Assembly (NCBI GenBank): GCA_963786395.1
Contig: CAWAZD010000019.1
Span: 60,669 to 124,668 of the forward strand
Length of the DNA stretch: 64,000 bases
Direction of reading: 5' to 3'
Source of the DNA: Fen-1301 sp963786395
Lineage (GTDB): Bacteria > Bacteroidota > Ignavibacteria > Ignavibacteriales > Ignavibacteriaceae
Shown: positions 16,416-26,965 of the stretch, in pieces
Numbering within the stretch: position 1 is the first letter of the stretch
Layout of the letters: each line of letters begins with the position of its first letter
The notes under the pieces: model-generated
Database searches by the model: none
What the model was told of the DNA's origin: nothing
Seen by the model: the letters and a program-made list of their open reading frames with translations, nothing else
Made by a program: the position numbers and the translations under genes

Positions 16416-18205
16416 ATGAAAATATGCATATTTATTCTTTTGTCTTTTCAGTTAGTTTACTCAAAGGATTATAAGGGGGCAGAATACAGAACTAAAGCAT
16501 CTTTTACTTATGGAAGGTTTGAAGTTAAAATAAAATCTGCTGACAGGGAAGGAGTACTTTGTTCATTCTTCACATATTATGATGGTACCGGAGGAATTGA
16601 TGCCTGGAACGAAATTGATATTGAGATTATGGGCAGATATAATAATGAAGTTCAGTTTAATACAATAACTCCAGGCCAGGTCAATCATGTACGTCATCAA
16701 TATCTTAATTTCAACCCGGCACTTGAATTCCATACATATGCATTTGAATGGACTCCGGCCTATGTTTCCTGGTTTGTAGACGGGATTGAAGTATATAGAC
16801 AAACGGGAACTCATATTCAAACATTAACCCGTGCTCAGAAATTAATGATGAATATTTGGAATCCTGCTTATCCTAATTGGTCCGGGAAATGGAACCCTGA
16901 CGTTTTGCCAGTTTTTGCATTATATGACTCTGTTAGATATTATGCATTTACACCCGGAACCGGCAATTATGGTTCTAATAATAATTTTACTTTCTCTTGG
17001 GCTGATGAAATGAATGTTATGGATTCCGGCAGATGGGAAAAGGGTGTTCACACCTGGGATGGAAATAATTGTGACTTTATTGCTGCCAATGCTTCATTCC
17101 AGAATGGCAGTATGGCTTTATGCCTAACCAACAGTACAAATGTAGGTTATACTGATATAAAGGGCCCAGTTCCTTTTTGGGCAAGAAATGAAGTGGATAA
17201 AATAATAGTTTATTTTTCCGAAAAGCTTGATTCTGCCAGTGCTTCCAACAAATCTAATTACCTTATATCAAATGTAACTGTCAATTCAGCCACTTTAAAG
17301 GAAGATTTAAAAACTGTTGAACTTGAAGTAACCGGTTTTGTCACGGGTACTAATTACAATCTGGTGGTTATGAATGTTAAAGATTCTTTCCAGAATAAAA
17401 TGGCTATCAAATCTTTATCTGTTATAAATTCAAAACCACTTACTTTTCCAATAAAAATTAATACCGGCGGTTCTACCGCATTAGGTTATTTACCTTATAC
17501 CGAATTCAATGAATTTTCTGAATATGGTTATTTAGATGGCTCGGCTACTCAATATTCATCGGGTTTGCAAATTAGCGGGACTACCGAAGATTCAGTTTAT
17601 CAATCAGAACATTTTGGAATGGCTGCATACAAAATTCGTGTGCCTGATGGCAAGTATAATGTTAAACTTATGTTTGCCGAAAACTATTTTACGGCAGTAG
17701 GGAAAAGAGTGTTCGATGTTTACGTGCAGGGCATTAGGGTACTTCATAACCTGGATATTTATAATCAGGTAGGTAAAAACAAAGCATATGAATATTCCGT
17801 AAGCGATGTAACCGCCCTTGACGGGATGATCGAAATTTTCTTTTCGGCAGCAACTGATAATGCACTCATAAATGGTATAGTGATAACTAAAAGTACAACA
17901 GGAATTGGAGGAACAATTAAGTCCTGCCTTCGCTTTTCAAGATAGAACAAAACTATCCGAACCCATTCAATGGCGCCACAATATTCAGATTTTCCGTAAG
18001 CGGGGAAGAGTTAGTAAATTTCAATATCTATAATATTCTTGGAAAGAAAGTGTTTTCCAGTGATATTAAAGCTAATAAAGGGTATAATGAATTTCCCTGG
18101 TACGGGAAGGATAATGCGGGTAAAACCCTTAGTTCCGGAGTTTATTTATATTCTTTCAAAAGTCATGAATTTAATCAAACTAAAAAACTAATAATATTAA
18201 ATTAA
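16416..18205 (+). CDS. Secreted GH16 endoglucanase (lichenase type) with malectin-like and sorting domains; one frameshift
   Basis: A signal peptide (about 1-16) precedes a GH16 catalytic domain. F-T-Y-G-R-F-E-V-K comes first, then catalytic E66-I-D-I-E70, the E-x-D-x-E form typical of bacterial beta-1,3-1,4-glucanases, and W-F-V-D-G-I-E-V-Y. A central Ig-like region and a malectin-like sugar-binding domain (about 345-495: I-N-T-G-G-S, Y-N-V-K-L-M-F-A-E-N) follow. The first frame stops at 17945, but the next frame continues without a gap as L-P-S-L-F-K-I-E-Q-N-Y-P-N-P-F-N-G and a full type IX sorting domain to 18205. One missing base near 17915 explains this. It should cut soluble mixed-linkage or beta-1,3-glucan at the cell surface. 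Confidence 0.88.
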
Positions 18206-18219
18206 CAGTCAGGATAAAT

Positions 18220-20440
18220 ATGAAATTGTTATTTACATTAATATCAGTCATCTTGATTTGCTGCTGTATTTCACCTGAATCAAAACCGAATGTTGAAAAA
18301 AGGGTCAGTGATATGCTGGATAAAATGACTATTGAAGAAAAGATCGGGCAGATGACACAGGTTACTATCGAGGCAGTCTCAAAGACCAGAGGTTTTACAA
18401 ATTCAAAACATGAACTTAATATTGCTAAACTTGAAGATGCTATATTAAAATACCATGTCGGTTCAATTCTTAATGTTTGGGATATGGCAAATTCTTTACA
18501 TTATTGGAATGAAATAATACCAAACATTCAGGATACTGGCTGTTAAGAAAACACGGCTCAGTATTCCAGTCCTTTATGGAATAGATGCTATCCATGGTGC
18601 TAACATATACAAAAGATGCTACACTTTTTCCTCAGGCTCTGGGAATGGCTTCAACATGGAATACTGATCTGATGAAAAAATCAGGAGAAATTACTGCAGT
18701 TGAAATTAAAGCATCTGGTATCCCCTGGAATTTTTACCCGGTTATGGATCTGGGAAGACAGCCATTATGGCCAAGGTTGTGGGAAACTTTCGGCGAGGAT
18801 GTTTACCTGGCCTCGCAAATGGGTACTTCATATATCAAAGGACAACAGGAATCAGGGTATAAAGTAGCTACATGCCTGAAACATTTTATGGGTTATTCAT
18901 TTCCTATGAATGGAAAAGATAGAACTCCCGCCTGGATCTCAGAACGGATGCTTCGCGAATATTTCCTTCCGTCTTTTCAGGCTGGCATTGAAGCCGGCGC
19001 TCCTACTATTATGGTTAATTCCGGCGAAGTTGACGGCATACCAACACATTCGGATTATCATTTATTAACAGAGATTCTAAGAAATGAATTAAAATTCAAA
19101 GGTATCGTTGTTTCTGATTGGGAAGATATTAAACGCCTCTATTCAAGGGATAAAGTAGCTGACTCTCCAGAAGAAGCTGTAAGAATGGCTGTTATGGCTG
19201 GTGTGGATATGAGTATGGTTCCTTTGGATTTCAGCTTTTATGACATTCTCCTGAAGTTGGTAAAAGAAAAGAAAGTCCCAATGACAAGAATAAATGAAGC
19301 AGTATCCAGAATATTAAAAGTAAAATATGATCTGGGACTCTTTGAAAATGCCTATCCAGATCCCAGTTTGAAAAGCAAGTTTGCAACTGCTGAAAACAAT
19401 AAAGTGAACCAGGAAGCTGCTGATGAATCCATTAGTTCTCGTGAAGAATGAAAAGAATATTCTTCCGCTATCAAAAGATTCAAAAGTATTGGTTACAGGA
19501 CCTACTGCTGATATGCTTTCAGTAATGAACGGCGGCTGGACAATTACATGGCAGGGGAGCGAAGAATCACTTTACCCCAATTATAGGAATACTGTTCTTA
19601 AAGCAATTACTAAAAAATTGAAAAAGGGAAATGTAACCTATGTAAAAGGTTCTGATTTCAGCAGCGAAATAAATATTAAAGAAGTGGTTGAATCAACTAA
19701 AAATGTTGATGCAGTAATATATATGCCTGGGAGAAAAAGCATATTGTGAAACTCCAGGCAATATTGATGATCTGACGTTGGATCAGGCACAGCTTAATCT
19801 TGCTGATGAAATAATCAAAACCGGCAAACCTGTAATAATTGTAATGCTTGAAGGAAGACCAAGGATAATAAATAAAATTACTTCCGGAGCAAAAGGTATT
19901 TTAATCGGTTTCCTACCCGGTATGCAGGGCGGTGACGCCATAGCTAATGTACTTTTCGGAGATGTGAATCCAAGCGGAAAACTTCCAGTTACATATTCTA
20001 AATATCCCAATTCAATTTATCATTATGATTATAAACCCCTTGAATCTTCAGATGGCATGGGCTATGCTCCTGAATGGGGTTTCGGTTTTGGATTAAGTTA
20101 TACAACTTTTGAAGTAAGCGAATTGAAGATTGATAAAAATGTAATAAATAAAAATGACGAGATAAAGGTAACTGTTAATGTAAAGAATACTGGTAAAAAA
20201 GCCGGAAAGGAAGTTGTTCAGCTCTACCTTACTGATCTTTATGCCAGTGTTTCAAGACCAAATAAACAATTAAAAGGTTTTAGTAAAGTATCTCTCGAAC
20301 CAGGCGAAACAAAGCAGGTGGAATTTACAATTAAGCAGGAACACCTATCTTTTATAGGCAGAGATAATAAAAGAATTGTTGAACCAGGCGATTTTAATAT
20401 TACAATTGGAAATCTTTCAAAAGCATTTAAGTTATTATAA
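18220..20440 (+). CDS. GH3 beta-glucosidase, lipoprotein; split by about four frameshifts
   Basis: Reading across the breaks gives a GH3 enzyme of about 735 residues, the normal length for the BglX-like branch. It starts with a lipoprotein signal (V-I-L-I-C). The pieces join as S-I-P-V-L-Y-G-I-D-A-I-H-G-A-N, F-P-Q-A-L-G-M-A-S-T-W-N, K-H-F-M-G-Y, the nucleophile segment I-V-V-S-D-W-E-D, then L-V-K-N-E-K-N-I-L-P-L and P-S-G-K-L-P-V-T-Y, ending in the fibronectin-like domain. Breaks lie near 18537, 18605, 19430 and 19730. Each is repaired by deleting one base, so sequencing error is more likely than decay. It should release glucose from beta-gluco-oligosaccharides in the periplasm, or at the surface if exported. 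Confidence 0.85.
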
Positions 20441-20484
20441 CTTAAGATTTTCTCATTAGTCGCTGTTTGTCATCCCCCTAAAGA

Positions 20485-20517
20485 GCCTACCCCGATTCAT
20501 CGGGGTGGGTATCTTTT
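20485..20517 (+). terminator. Probable terminator after GH3
   Basis: An eight-base stem, ACCCCGAT (20489-20496) with ATCGGGGT (20499-20506), has a two-base loop and is followed by GGGTATCTTTT. The flanking CATCCCCCTAAAG resembles the dispersed hairpin repeats found elsewhere in the window. Confidence 0.7.
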
Positions 20518-20574
20518 ATACTTTTAATGTATTGTCCCAAAATTTACATACTTTGTGGTACTACCTTTAACATT

Positions 20575-20596
20575 GATACAAACATTTGTTTGTATC
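20575..20596. promoter_or_regulatory. Perfect palindrome before the laminarinase gene (candidate operator)
   Basis: Arms GATACAAACA (20575-20584) and TGTTTGTATC (20587-20596) are exact complements around a two-base centre, 33 bases before the ATG at 20630. The size and symmetry suit a dimeric repressor or activator site. No regulator can be assigned. Confidence 0.5.
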
Positions 20597-20629
20597 TAAC
20601 CATATTTTTACCAATTGATGGAAATAAAA

Positions 20630-21457
20630 ATGAAATATTTATTAATGACCCTGGCATTTACTCTTACAATTTTCGGATGTAAGAAAAATACAACTGAACC
20701 TGATCCCCCAACACCTGTTAAAACTCAATGGAAATTAGTCTGGTCAGATGAATTCAACTACAAAGGATTACCCGATCCGGCAAAATGGACTTATGATGTC
20801 GGAGGAAATGGATGGGGAAATAATGAATTGGAATATTATACCTCAAATGATCTTGACAATGCGCGTGTTGAAGATAGTGTGCTTGTTATTGAAGCAAGAA
20901 AAGAAAAAGTAGGTACTAATAATTATACTTCCGCAAGGTTGATTTCAAAAACAACCGGGGCTTGGACTTATGGAAGGTTTGAAGTAAAAGCAATCCTTCC
21001 ATTCGGGACAGGAACATGGCCTGCGATCTGGATGCTTCCTGACGATTGGAGTTATGGTAATGGTGGTTGGCCGGATAATGGTGAAATTGATATCATGGAA
21101 CATGTTGGTTTTGATCCGGGATGGATACATGGTTCAACTCACTGCAAAGCATATAACTGGAGAAATAATAACGGGAAAACAGCAAAAGTATATTACAAAG
21201 ACTGTTGCGCAAATTACCATGTTTATGCTATAGAATGGGATTCTGTTAAAATTGATTTCTTTGTTGATTCTACAAAATATCTTACTGTTAATAATGATCA
21301 TACAGGGTATGCAGCCTGGCCATTCGACAAAGCTTTTCATTTTATATTAAATATTGCTATCGGTGGTGACTGGGGCGGAACTCAGGGTGTCGATGATTTA
21401 ATATTCCCGCAAAAAATGATCATCGATTATGCCAGAATGTATAAGCGCAATAACTAA
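20630..21457 (+). CDS. GH16 laminarinase (endo-beta-1,3-glucanase), lipoprotein
   Basis: The protein has about 275 residues from the ATG at 20630, chosen because it starts directly at a lipoprotein signal peptide (L-T-I-F-G-C); in-frame starts at 20615 (TTG) and 20618 would add four or five residues. One intact GH16 domain follows: W-S-D-E-F-N, W-G-N-N-E-L-E-Y-Y, Y-G-R-F-E-V-K-A, W-P-A-I-W-M-L-P and the active-site motif G-E-I-D-I-M-E-H-V-G (E-x-D-x-x-E), then N-I-A-I-G-G-D-W-G-G. This is the laminarinase form, distinct from the lichenase form at 16416. It cleaves beta-1,3-glucan chains such as laminarin. It lies between the two GH3 genes and, unlike them, is unbroken. Confidence 0.93.
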   Translation: MKYLLMTLAFTLTIFGCKKNTTEPDPPTPVKTQWKLVWSDEFNYKGLPDPAKWTYDVGGNGWGNNELEYYTSNDLDNARVEDSVLVIEARKEKVGTNNYTSARLISKTTGAWTYGRFEVKAILPFGTGTWPAIWMLPDDWSYGNGGWPDNGEIDIMEHVGFDPGWIHGSTHCKAYNWRNNNGKTAKVYYKDCCANYHVYAIEWDSVKIDFFVDSTKYLTVNNDHTGYAAWPFDKAFHFILNIAIGGDWGGTQGVDDLIFPQKMIIDYARMYKRNN

Positions 21458-21486
21458 ATGAATAATTTAAATTCCCGGGTAATATC

Positions 21487-24400
21487 ATGTTCAGGAAAAC
21501 GGTATCGTTGTTAATTTTCTCCATTCTGATTTCAGTCTTCACAAATAGTTACTGCCAGTCAATGGAATCCAGAATTGACAGCTTGATAAGTAAAATGACT
21601 TTACAAGAAAAGATATTACAGCTGCATCAGGAAGGAGGAATGAATACCGCAGATAATTTACGTCTTGGCATTCCCGGTTTCTATATGTCTGATGGCCCTC
21701 ATGGAGTGCGAAATGGTTTAGCTACTGCTTTCCCAGTGGGAATTTCCATGGCTGCAACATGGGATATCGATCTTATCAATCGCGTTGGAATCTCAATGGG
21801 AAAAGAATTCAGGGGTAAAGGATAAAATCAAGCTCTAGGTCCATGCATGGACATTACAAGAGATGTACGTAATGGCAGAACTTCAGAAAGCGGAGGGGAA
21901 GACCCATTTCTTAGACGCTAAAATTACTACATCTCTGATTAAAGGTATACAGAGTACCGGATGTATTGCTACAGCAAAACATTTTAATGCTGATTCAAGA
22001 CAAGATGGACGGATGGAAAATAATTATACTATAAGCCAAAGAACTCTTGTTGAACATTTAGGGTGGAATTACAAGTCGGCTGTTCAGGATGGTGGTGTTC
22101 TTTCAGTAATGAACGCATATAATCTTATTAATGGACAAAAGTGCGCTGAAAATTATAACCTGCTTACAACTATTCTCAGAGGAATATGGGGCTACCCATT
22201 TTATGTTGTATCTGATTGGGGATCAATTTGGACTAGCAAAAATGCTATTGAAGCGGGATGTAATATATGCATGGGTTCAGATAATTATACTAACGATTTA
22301 TATAATCTGGTTACCAGTGGTTCAATCACAGAGGATACAATAAACGCCGCAGTGCGAAAAGTATTAAGAACAAAAATATTATCAGGTATTATGGATTACT
22401 ATCCCACCTGGGAATCCTAATGATGTTAACAGCACTTTAAGTCAGCAGATGGCACTTGAATGCGCCCGGAAATCAATAGTCTTGTTAAAAAACAAAAACA
22501 ATATTTTACCGCTCAATAAAAATACTGTTAATCAAATAGCAGTTATAGGACCTAGTGCTGATGTTTGCCAGGTTGGATGGTACCGGCTCCAGTTATGTTA
22601 CTCCATTCTATACAGTTTCTCCCAAGACAAGGAATATTGAATAAGATTAGTTCTGATAAAGTTGTTTACGCTAAAGGCTGCGATATAAATAGTACTGTCA
22701 ACCACAGGCTATGATGAAGCTTATACGGCAGCATCTTAAGCCGATTATGTAATATTTTTTGGAGGTCTGGATGATTCTCAGGAGGGTGAGGGCTTGGACA
22801 GAGTCGGCGGATCAATCAACCTTCCGGGTCAACAGCAGGATCTTATAAATAAGTTAGCATTAATAAATCCGAATATTATTGTTGTCCTTGAGAGCGGTGG
22901 AATTTGCGGAATTCAAAACTGTAAGGATACTATTAAAGGACTTATTTATGCCTTCTATCCCGGACAGGAAGGCGGAAATGCATTAGCCGATGTTATTTTC
23001 GGTGATTATAATCCGGCCGGAAGATTACCAGTAACTTATCCAATAAATGATAGTCAGCTTCCTGCCCGCAATTTTGATTTTGATGATGATTATGGCTGTG
23101 GGTATAGATGGTTTGACAAACAAAATATAATTCCAATGTATGCGTTTGGTTATGGATTAAGCTACACACAGTTTCAATATAGTAATTTAAGTGTAACACC
23201 CTCAACAGCTCCAATAGGCAGCCGCATTACAGTTTCTGCTGATATAAAAAACATAGGTACAAGAGACGGTGAAGAGGTTGTTCAGCTATATATTTCCGAT
23301 ACTCATTCTTCCTTTGCAATGCCTGTAAAACAGTTGAAAGGATTCAAACGGATTCTGATACAACCGGGTGAAACTAAAACAGTAACTTTTGATTTAACCT
23401 CCGAGGAATTTTATTATTTTGATACTTCTTCAGTTTCTTATAAAGTAAATCCCGGTAGTTTTGTAATTAAAGTTGGCGGGTCATCAGATAATCTTCCTTT
23501 AACAGGTGATCTGAATCTGCAGAATACAGGACTAAAACCGGATTTAAAGATTTCCTGGATTAAAACTATGCCTGTTTATCCTTTAAAAGGAGATACAGTA
23601 ATATTCCTTGCTGCAGTTAAAAATCAAGGTACCGGAATTATTCCTGCAGGTTCAGACCTTAAGATTAATTTTAAGGTTAATGGCACATTGATTAGTAGTT
23701 CCGCTCAAGTAACTTCTATCAAGCCAGGGTCAATGTCCTTGATAAGTACAAAAGGAATTGCAGGTGAAAATGAATGGGTAGCGCCTCAGGCAGGAAGTTA
23801 TTCTGTCGAGGCATCCATTGATCCCGATAATACAATCAGTGAATGTATTGAAGACAATAATATTTTTACCACCAGCCTTGTAGTTTATCCTAATCAACCT
23901 GTGAATTTAGCTTTGAATAAAAATGTTGTCGTTTCATCAATTGAAGCAATAGGATATGAAGGAAGCAAAGCTGTCGATGGGAATAGAGGATCAAGATGGT
24001 CTTCACAGTTCAGCGATCCTCAGTCGATATATATCGATCTTGGTTCAGTTAAACATTTTAATAGAATTGATTTATACTGGGAAGCTGCCTTCGGAAAAGA
24101 TTACACCATTCTAACATCAGATGATGCTTCTACCTGGAATGCATTTGCTACAATTACAAACGGAGATGGTGGATTAGACAGAATAAGCAAAGCAGGCAAT
24201 GCGCGTTATATTAAAATGTCTGGAATTCATAGAGGTACAGTGTATGGCTATTCATTATATGAAATTGAAGTCTATAATGATTCTGCGGATACAAATGCTC
24301 CTGATGGTACTGTGAGTATTCCCTCTGAATTTCGGCTCTACAACAATTATCCTAATCCTTTTAATCCTGAAACAAATATAGGATTTGAAATTGCCAAAGC

Positions 24401-24602
24401 AGGAAATGTAAAACTCACTATTTTCAATACTCTTGGACAGCAAATCTGTATACTTGCAGATCAGAATTATAATTCAGGAACCCACAAGGTTATATGGAAT
24501 GGTAAAGATTCGTTTGGAAAAGTAGTACCCGCAGGAATTTATTTTTACCGGCTTACTTCAGTAAGCAATTCCGAAACAAAAAAAATGATATTTATGAAGT
24601 GA
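21487..24602 (+). CDS. Secreted multidomain GH3 glucosidase with CARDB, F5/8C and sorting domains; many frame breaks
   Basis: Joined across breaks, this is a protein of about 1035 residues: signal peptide; GH3 N-domain (M-S-D-G-P-H-G-V-R, A-L-G-P-C-M-D-I, G-G-E-D-P-F-L, A-T-A-K-H-F, nucleophile V-V-S-D-W-G-S); GH3 C-domain (V-L-L-K-N, P-A-G-R-L-P-V-T-Y); fibronectin-like domain; CARDB-like module; a galactose-binding F5/8C (CBM32-like) domain (A-V-D-G-N-R-G-S-R-W-S); and a type IX sorting domain (Y-P-N-P-F-N-P-E-T). Frameshifts lie near 21900, 22410, 22567, 22620 and 22705, and in-frame TAA codons at 21823 and about 22738 are not simple indels. It may be partly decayed, but the domain order is complete. 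It is likely a surface beta-glucosidase. Confidence 0.8.
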
Positions 24603-24880
24603 CCCAATTAGCAGTACATTTAATCTTTCTTTTCCGCGATGAGAATACTACAGCTACTAAGGGCAGAAAATTATTATTGATTCAAATTTGCGGTATATTT
24701 GGACACGTCTAAAAAAAATAGTAATTTATTAATGTAATAGATCTGTGATACCTATTCATACTTTTGATAGTTTATAGTTACTATGATTAATGATCTTATT
24801 CGTCCTCTAAAAATAAATTTCCTCCTTACGCTACCCAATTTAACAGGCATATGCATTTTTATATTATATAATTGGTTTGA

Positions 24881-26512
24881 ATGATCATGCAACCAAACGA
24901 TAAAAATGAAAATGAAAACGATTATTCCGAAGAGAATCTCCTAAATAACTTTATTGAAAAAATCCCCGATAATATTTATTTCAAAGATCTTAATAGCAAA
25001 TTTATAAAAGTAAATAAGGCAACTGCTCAAAAACTTGGCTTTGAGAACCCTGAAGATCTAATAGGTAAATCTGATTATGATATCTTTGATAAGGTAAATG
25101 CTGATGGGGCATTTAGAGATGAACAAGAAATTATCAGAACTGGAAAACCTTACATTAGCGAAGAAAAAAAAGAAGTTTGGAAAGATGGAAAAATAACCTG
25201 GGCTGTCTCGCACAAAATGCCAAATTATGATAAGAACGGGAATATTATCGGTATATTCGGATACACCACAGACGTTACTAAAAGGAAAAAAGCAGAATTA
25301 GTCAGGGAAGCACTTCTCAGCATCTCAGAAGCTGCCTATACAGCATCTGATATGGAAACTCTCTACCATCGTATACATGACGTGGTCATTACCTTAATGC
25401 CCGCAAAAAATATTTGCATTGCAATTTATGATGAAAAGACAGATTTAATTTCATTCCCGTATTATGTAAATGTATTTGATTCACAGCCAATTCAAAGAAA
25501 TCCTGCAAATGAAATGATCGAATATATAATGCGAATTGGTAATACCATATTGGTTGATGAACATGCTCTCATCTCTTTAATAAATTCAGGTGAGGTTGGA
25601 ATAAATGGAACTCTGCCCAGGATTTTACTTGGTGCACCCCTGAAAGTTAATGGTAAAACTATTGGAGTGATAGTAATCCAGGATTACGAATATGATAAAG
25701 CATATGGAGAGGATGAAAAAGAATTGTTGATTTTCGTAACTGAACAAATTGCACAGGTTATCGAAAGAAAAAGGAACTCTGATGCAATTAAAAAGTATGC
25801 AGAAGAATTGAAGCAATTAAATAATACTAAAGATAAATTTTTCTCTATTATATCACACGATCTTAAAAATCCATTTTCCGGATTTGTAGGTTTAACAGAA
25901 ATACTTGCCGAGGACTTCAGTAGTTTATCACAGGAAGAAATATTCAACATAATTAAAGACCTGAATGAAAGTGCCGGGCATCTTTACAAACTTCTTATAA
26001 ATCTTTTAGAGTGGGCGCGAATGCAGCAAGGCTCTGAGGTCTTTGATCCAAAGCAAATAAACTTAAAAGAAGTAGTATCCCAAAACGTTTTGTTACTGAC
26101 TAAGAGCGGAGAACAAAAAGGAATTGATATTATTAATGAAGTTTCTCCGGATCAAATAGTTTATGCGGATGAATCTATGCTTAATTCGATATTACGAAAT
26201 CTTTTATCTAATGCTTTAAAATTTACAAATCAATGGGGTAAAGTAAGAATAACCTCTAAATTAACAGAAAGTGGTTCGGTTAAAATATCGGTAAAAGATA
26301 ACGGTATAGGTATGCCTGAATCACTGTCTAAAAAATTATTTAAAATGGAAGAGCAAGTTGGTCGTAAAGGGACTGGCGGAGAAGAGAGTTCAGGCTTAGG
26401 TTTATTACTCTGTAAAGAGTTTGTTGAAAAGCATGGTGGTACTATTTGGACTGAAAGCAATGAAAATATTGGAACCACCTTTCATTTTACACTCCCTACT
26501 TTTAAAATCTAA
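24881..26512 (+). CDS. Soluble PAS-GAF sensor histidine kinase
   Basis: The 543 residues show no membrane helix. A PAS domain (about 22-138: I-P-D-N-I-Y-F-K-D, G-Y-T-T-D-V-T) is followed by a GAF domain (about 155-295), then HisKA with the phospho-acceptor in F-F-S-I-I-S-H-D-L-K-N-P, and a HATPase domain (N-L-L-S-N-A-L-K-F-T, D-N-G-I-G-M, S-S-G-L-G-L). No response regulator is adjacent. The gene stands alone between the glucan locus and the hydrogenase island, about 280 bases after the GH3 gene and convergent with hydE. Signal unknown. Confidence 0.92.
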   Translation: MIMQPNDKNENENDYSEENLLNNFIEKIPDNIYFKDLNSKFIKVNKATAQKLGFENPEDLIGKSDYDIFDKVNADGAFRDEQEIIRTGKPYISEEKKEVWKDGKITWAVSHKMPNYDKNGNIIGIFGYTTDVTKRKKAELVREALLSISEAAYTASDMETLYHRIHDVVITLMPAKNICIAIYDEKTDLISFPYYVNVFDSQPIQRNPANEMIEYIMRIGNTILVDEHALISLINSGEVGINGTLPRILLGAPLKVNGKTIGVIVIQDYEYDKAYGEDEKELLIFVTEQIAQVIERKRNSDAIKKYAEELKQLNNTKDKFFSIISHDLKNPFSGFVGLTEILAEDFSSLSQEEIFNIIKDLNESAGHLYKLLINLLEWARMQQGSEVFDPKQINLKEVVSQNVLLLTKSGEQKGIDIINEVSPDQIVYADESMLNSILRNLLSNALKFTNQWGKVRITSKLTESGSVKISVKDNGIGMPESLSKKLFKMEEQVGRKGTGGEESSGLGLLLCKEFVEKHGGTIWTESNENIGTTFHFTLPTFKI

Positions 26513-26965
26513 ATGTGAACTAAATAATGATCCATTAAATCCTCCTACAAACGATAATAGTTTTAAAACCCTTATGTTTGTACTCCCTGCCTTTATTTTT
26601 GCAACCACGACGATTATTATATACAAAAGTACCCCTCTACATATAACTACCATTTGCCCCCATTTTTTGCCATCTCCTGTATCTTTTGGCAAAAAACAAT
26701 AGTCCTGGGTAGTTATATGTAGAGGTAACTTTATTTCTTTTACCTTGGTTGGAATATTCAAAAAGAACCAGCAAATGCCGCGACACCTGCTTAATACTCC
26801 CTTAACGCCGCCTATAAACTGGCTTTTAACACAAAACATACACCGGAGATACAGAAAAGATACTCAAATGACTATGCCTAACGCCGGATTGAGTATGAAA
26901 AGATACAGAACCTGTACTGAAGACATACAGACGAATTTTAATAAAGTAGCTTCAAGTAGATTAAT
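26513..26965. other. 453-base convergent intergenic region
   Basis: This lies between the stop of the PAS-GAF kinase and the end of hydE. It holds the nested inverted repeat at 26634-26725. The remainder shows no convincing coding or RNA gene. Short ORFs on both strands here are tied to the repeat and lack family features. Confidence 0.6.
26634..26725. repeat. Nested inverted repeat, 92 bases
   Basis: Outer arms CCTCTACATATAACTACC (26634-26651) and GGTAGTTATATGTAGAGG (26708-26725) match perfectly over 18 bases. Inside lies a second stem, TTTTTTGCCA with TGGCAAAAAA. The whole could fold as a long two-tier hairpin. It might be a bidirectional terminator between convergent genes, or a small transposon-like (MITE) element. 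No transposase is nearby. Confidence 0.8.

Noticed and set aside
18220..20440. Four separate small GH3-related genes
   Set aside because: The pieces join end to end into one normal-length GH3 enzyme without missing conserved blocks.
26405..26839. 144-codon minus-strand ORF
   Set aside because: It overlaps the end of the PAS-GAF kinase in antisense and runs through the inverted repeat. It shows no family features.
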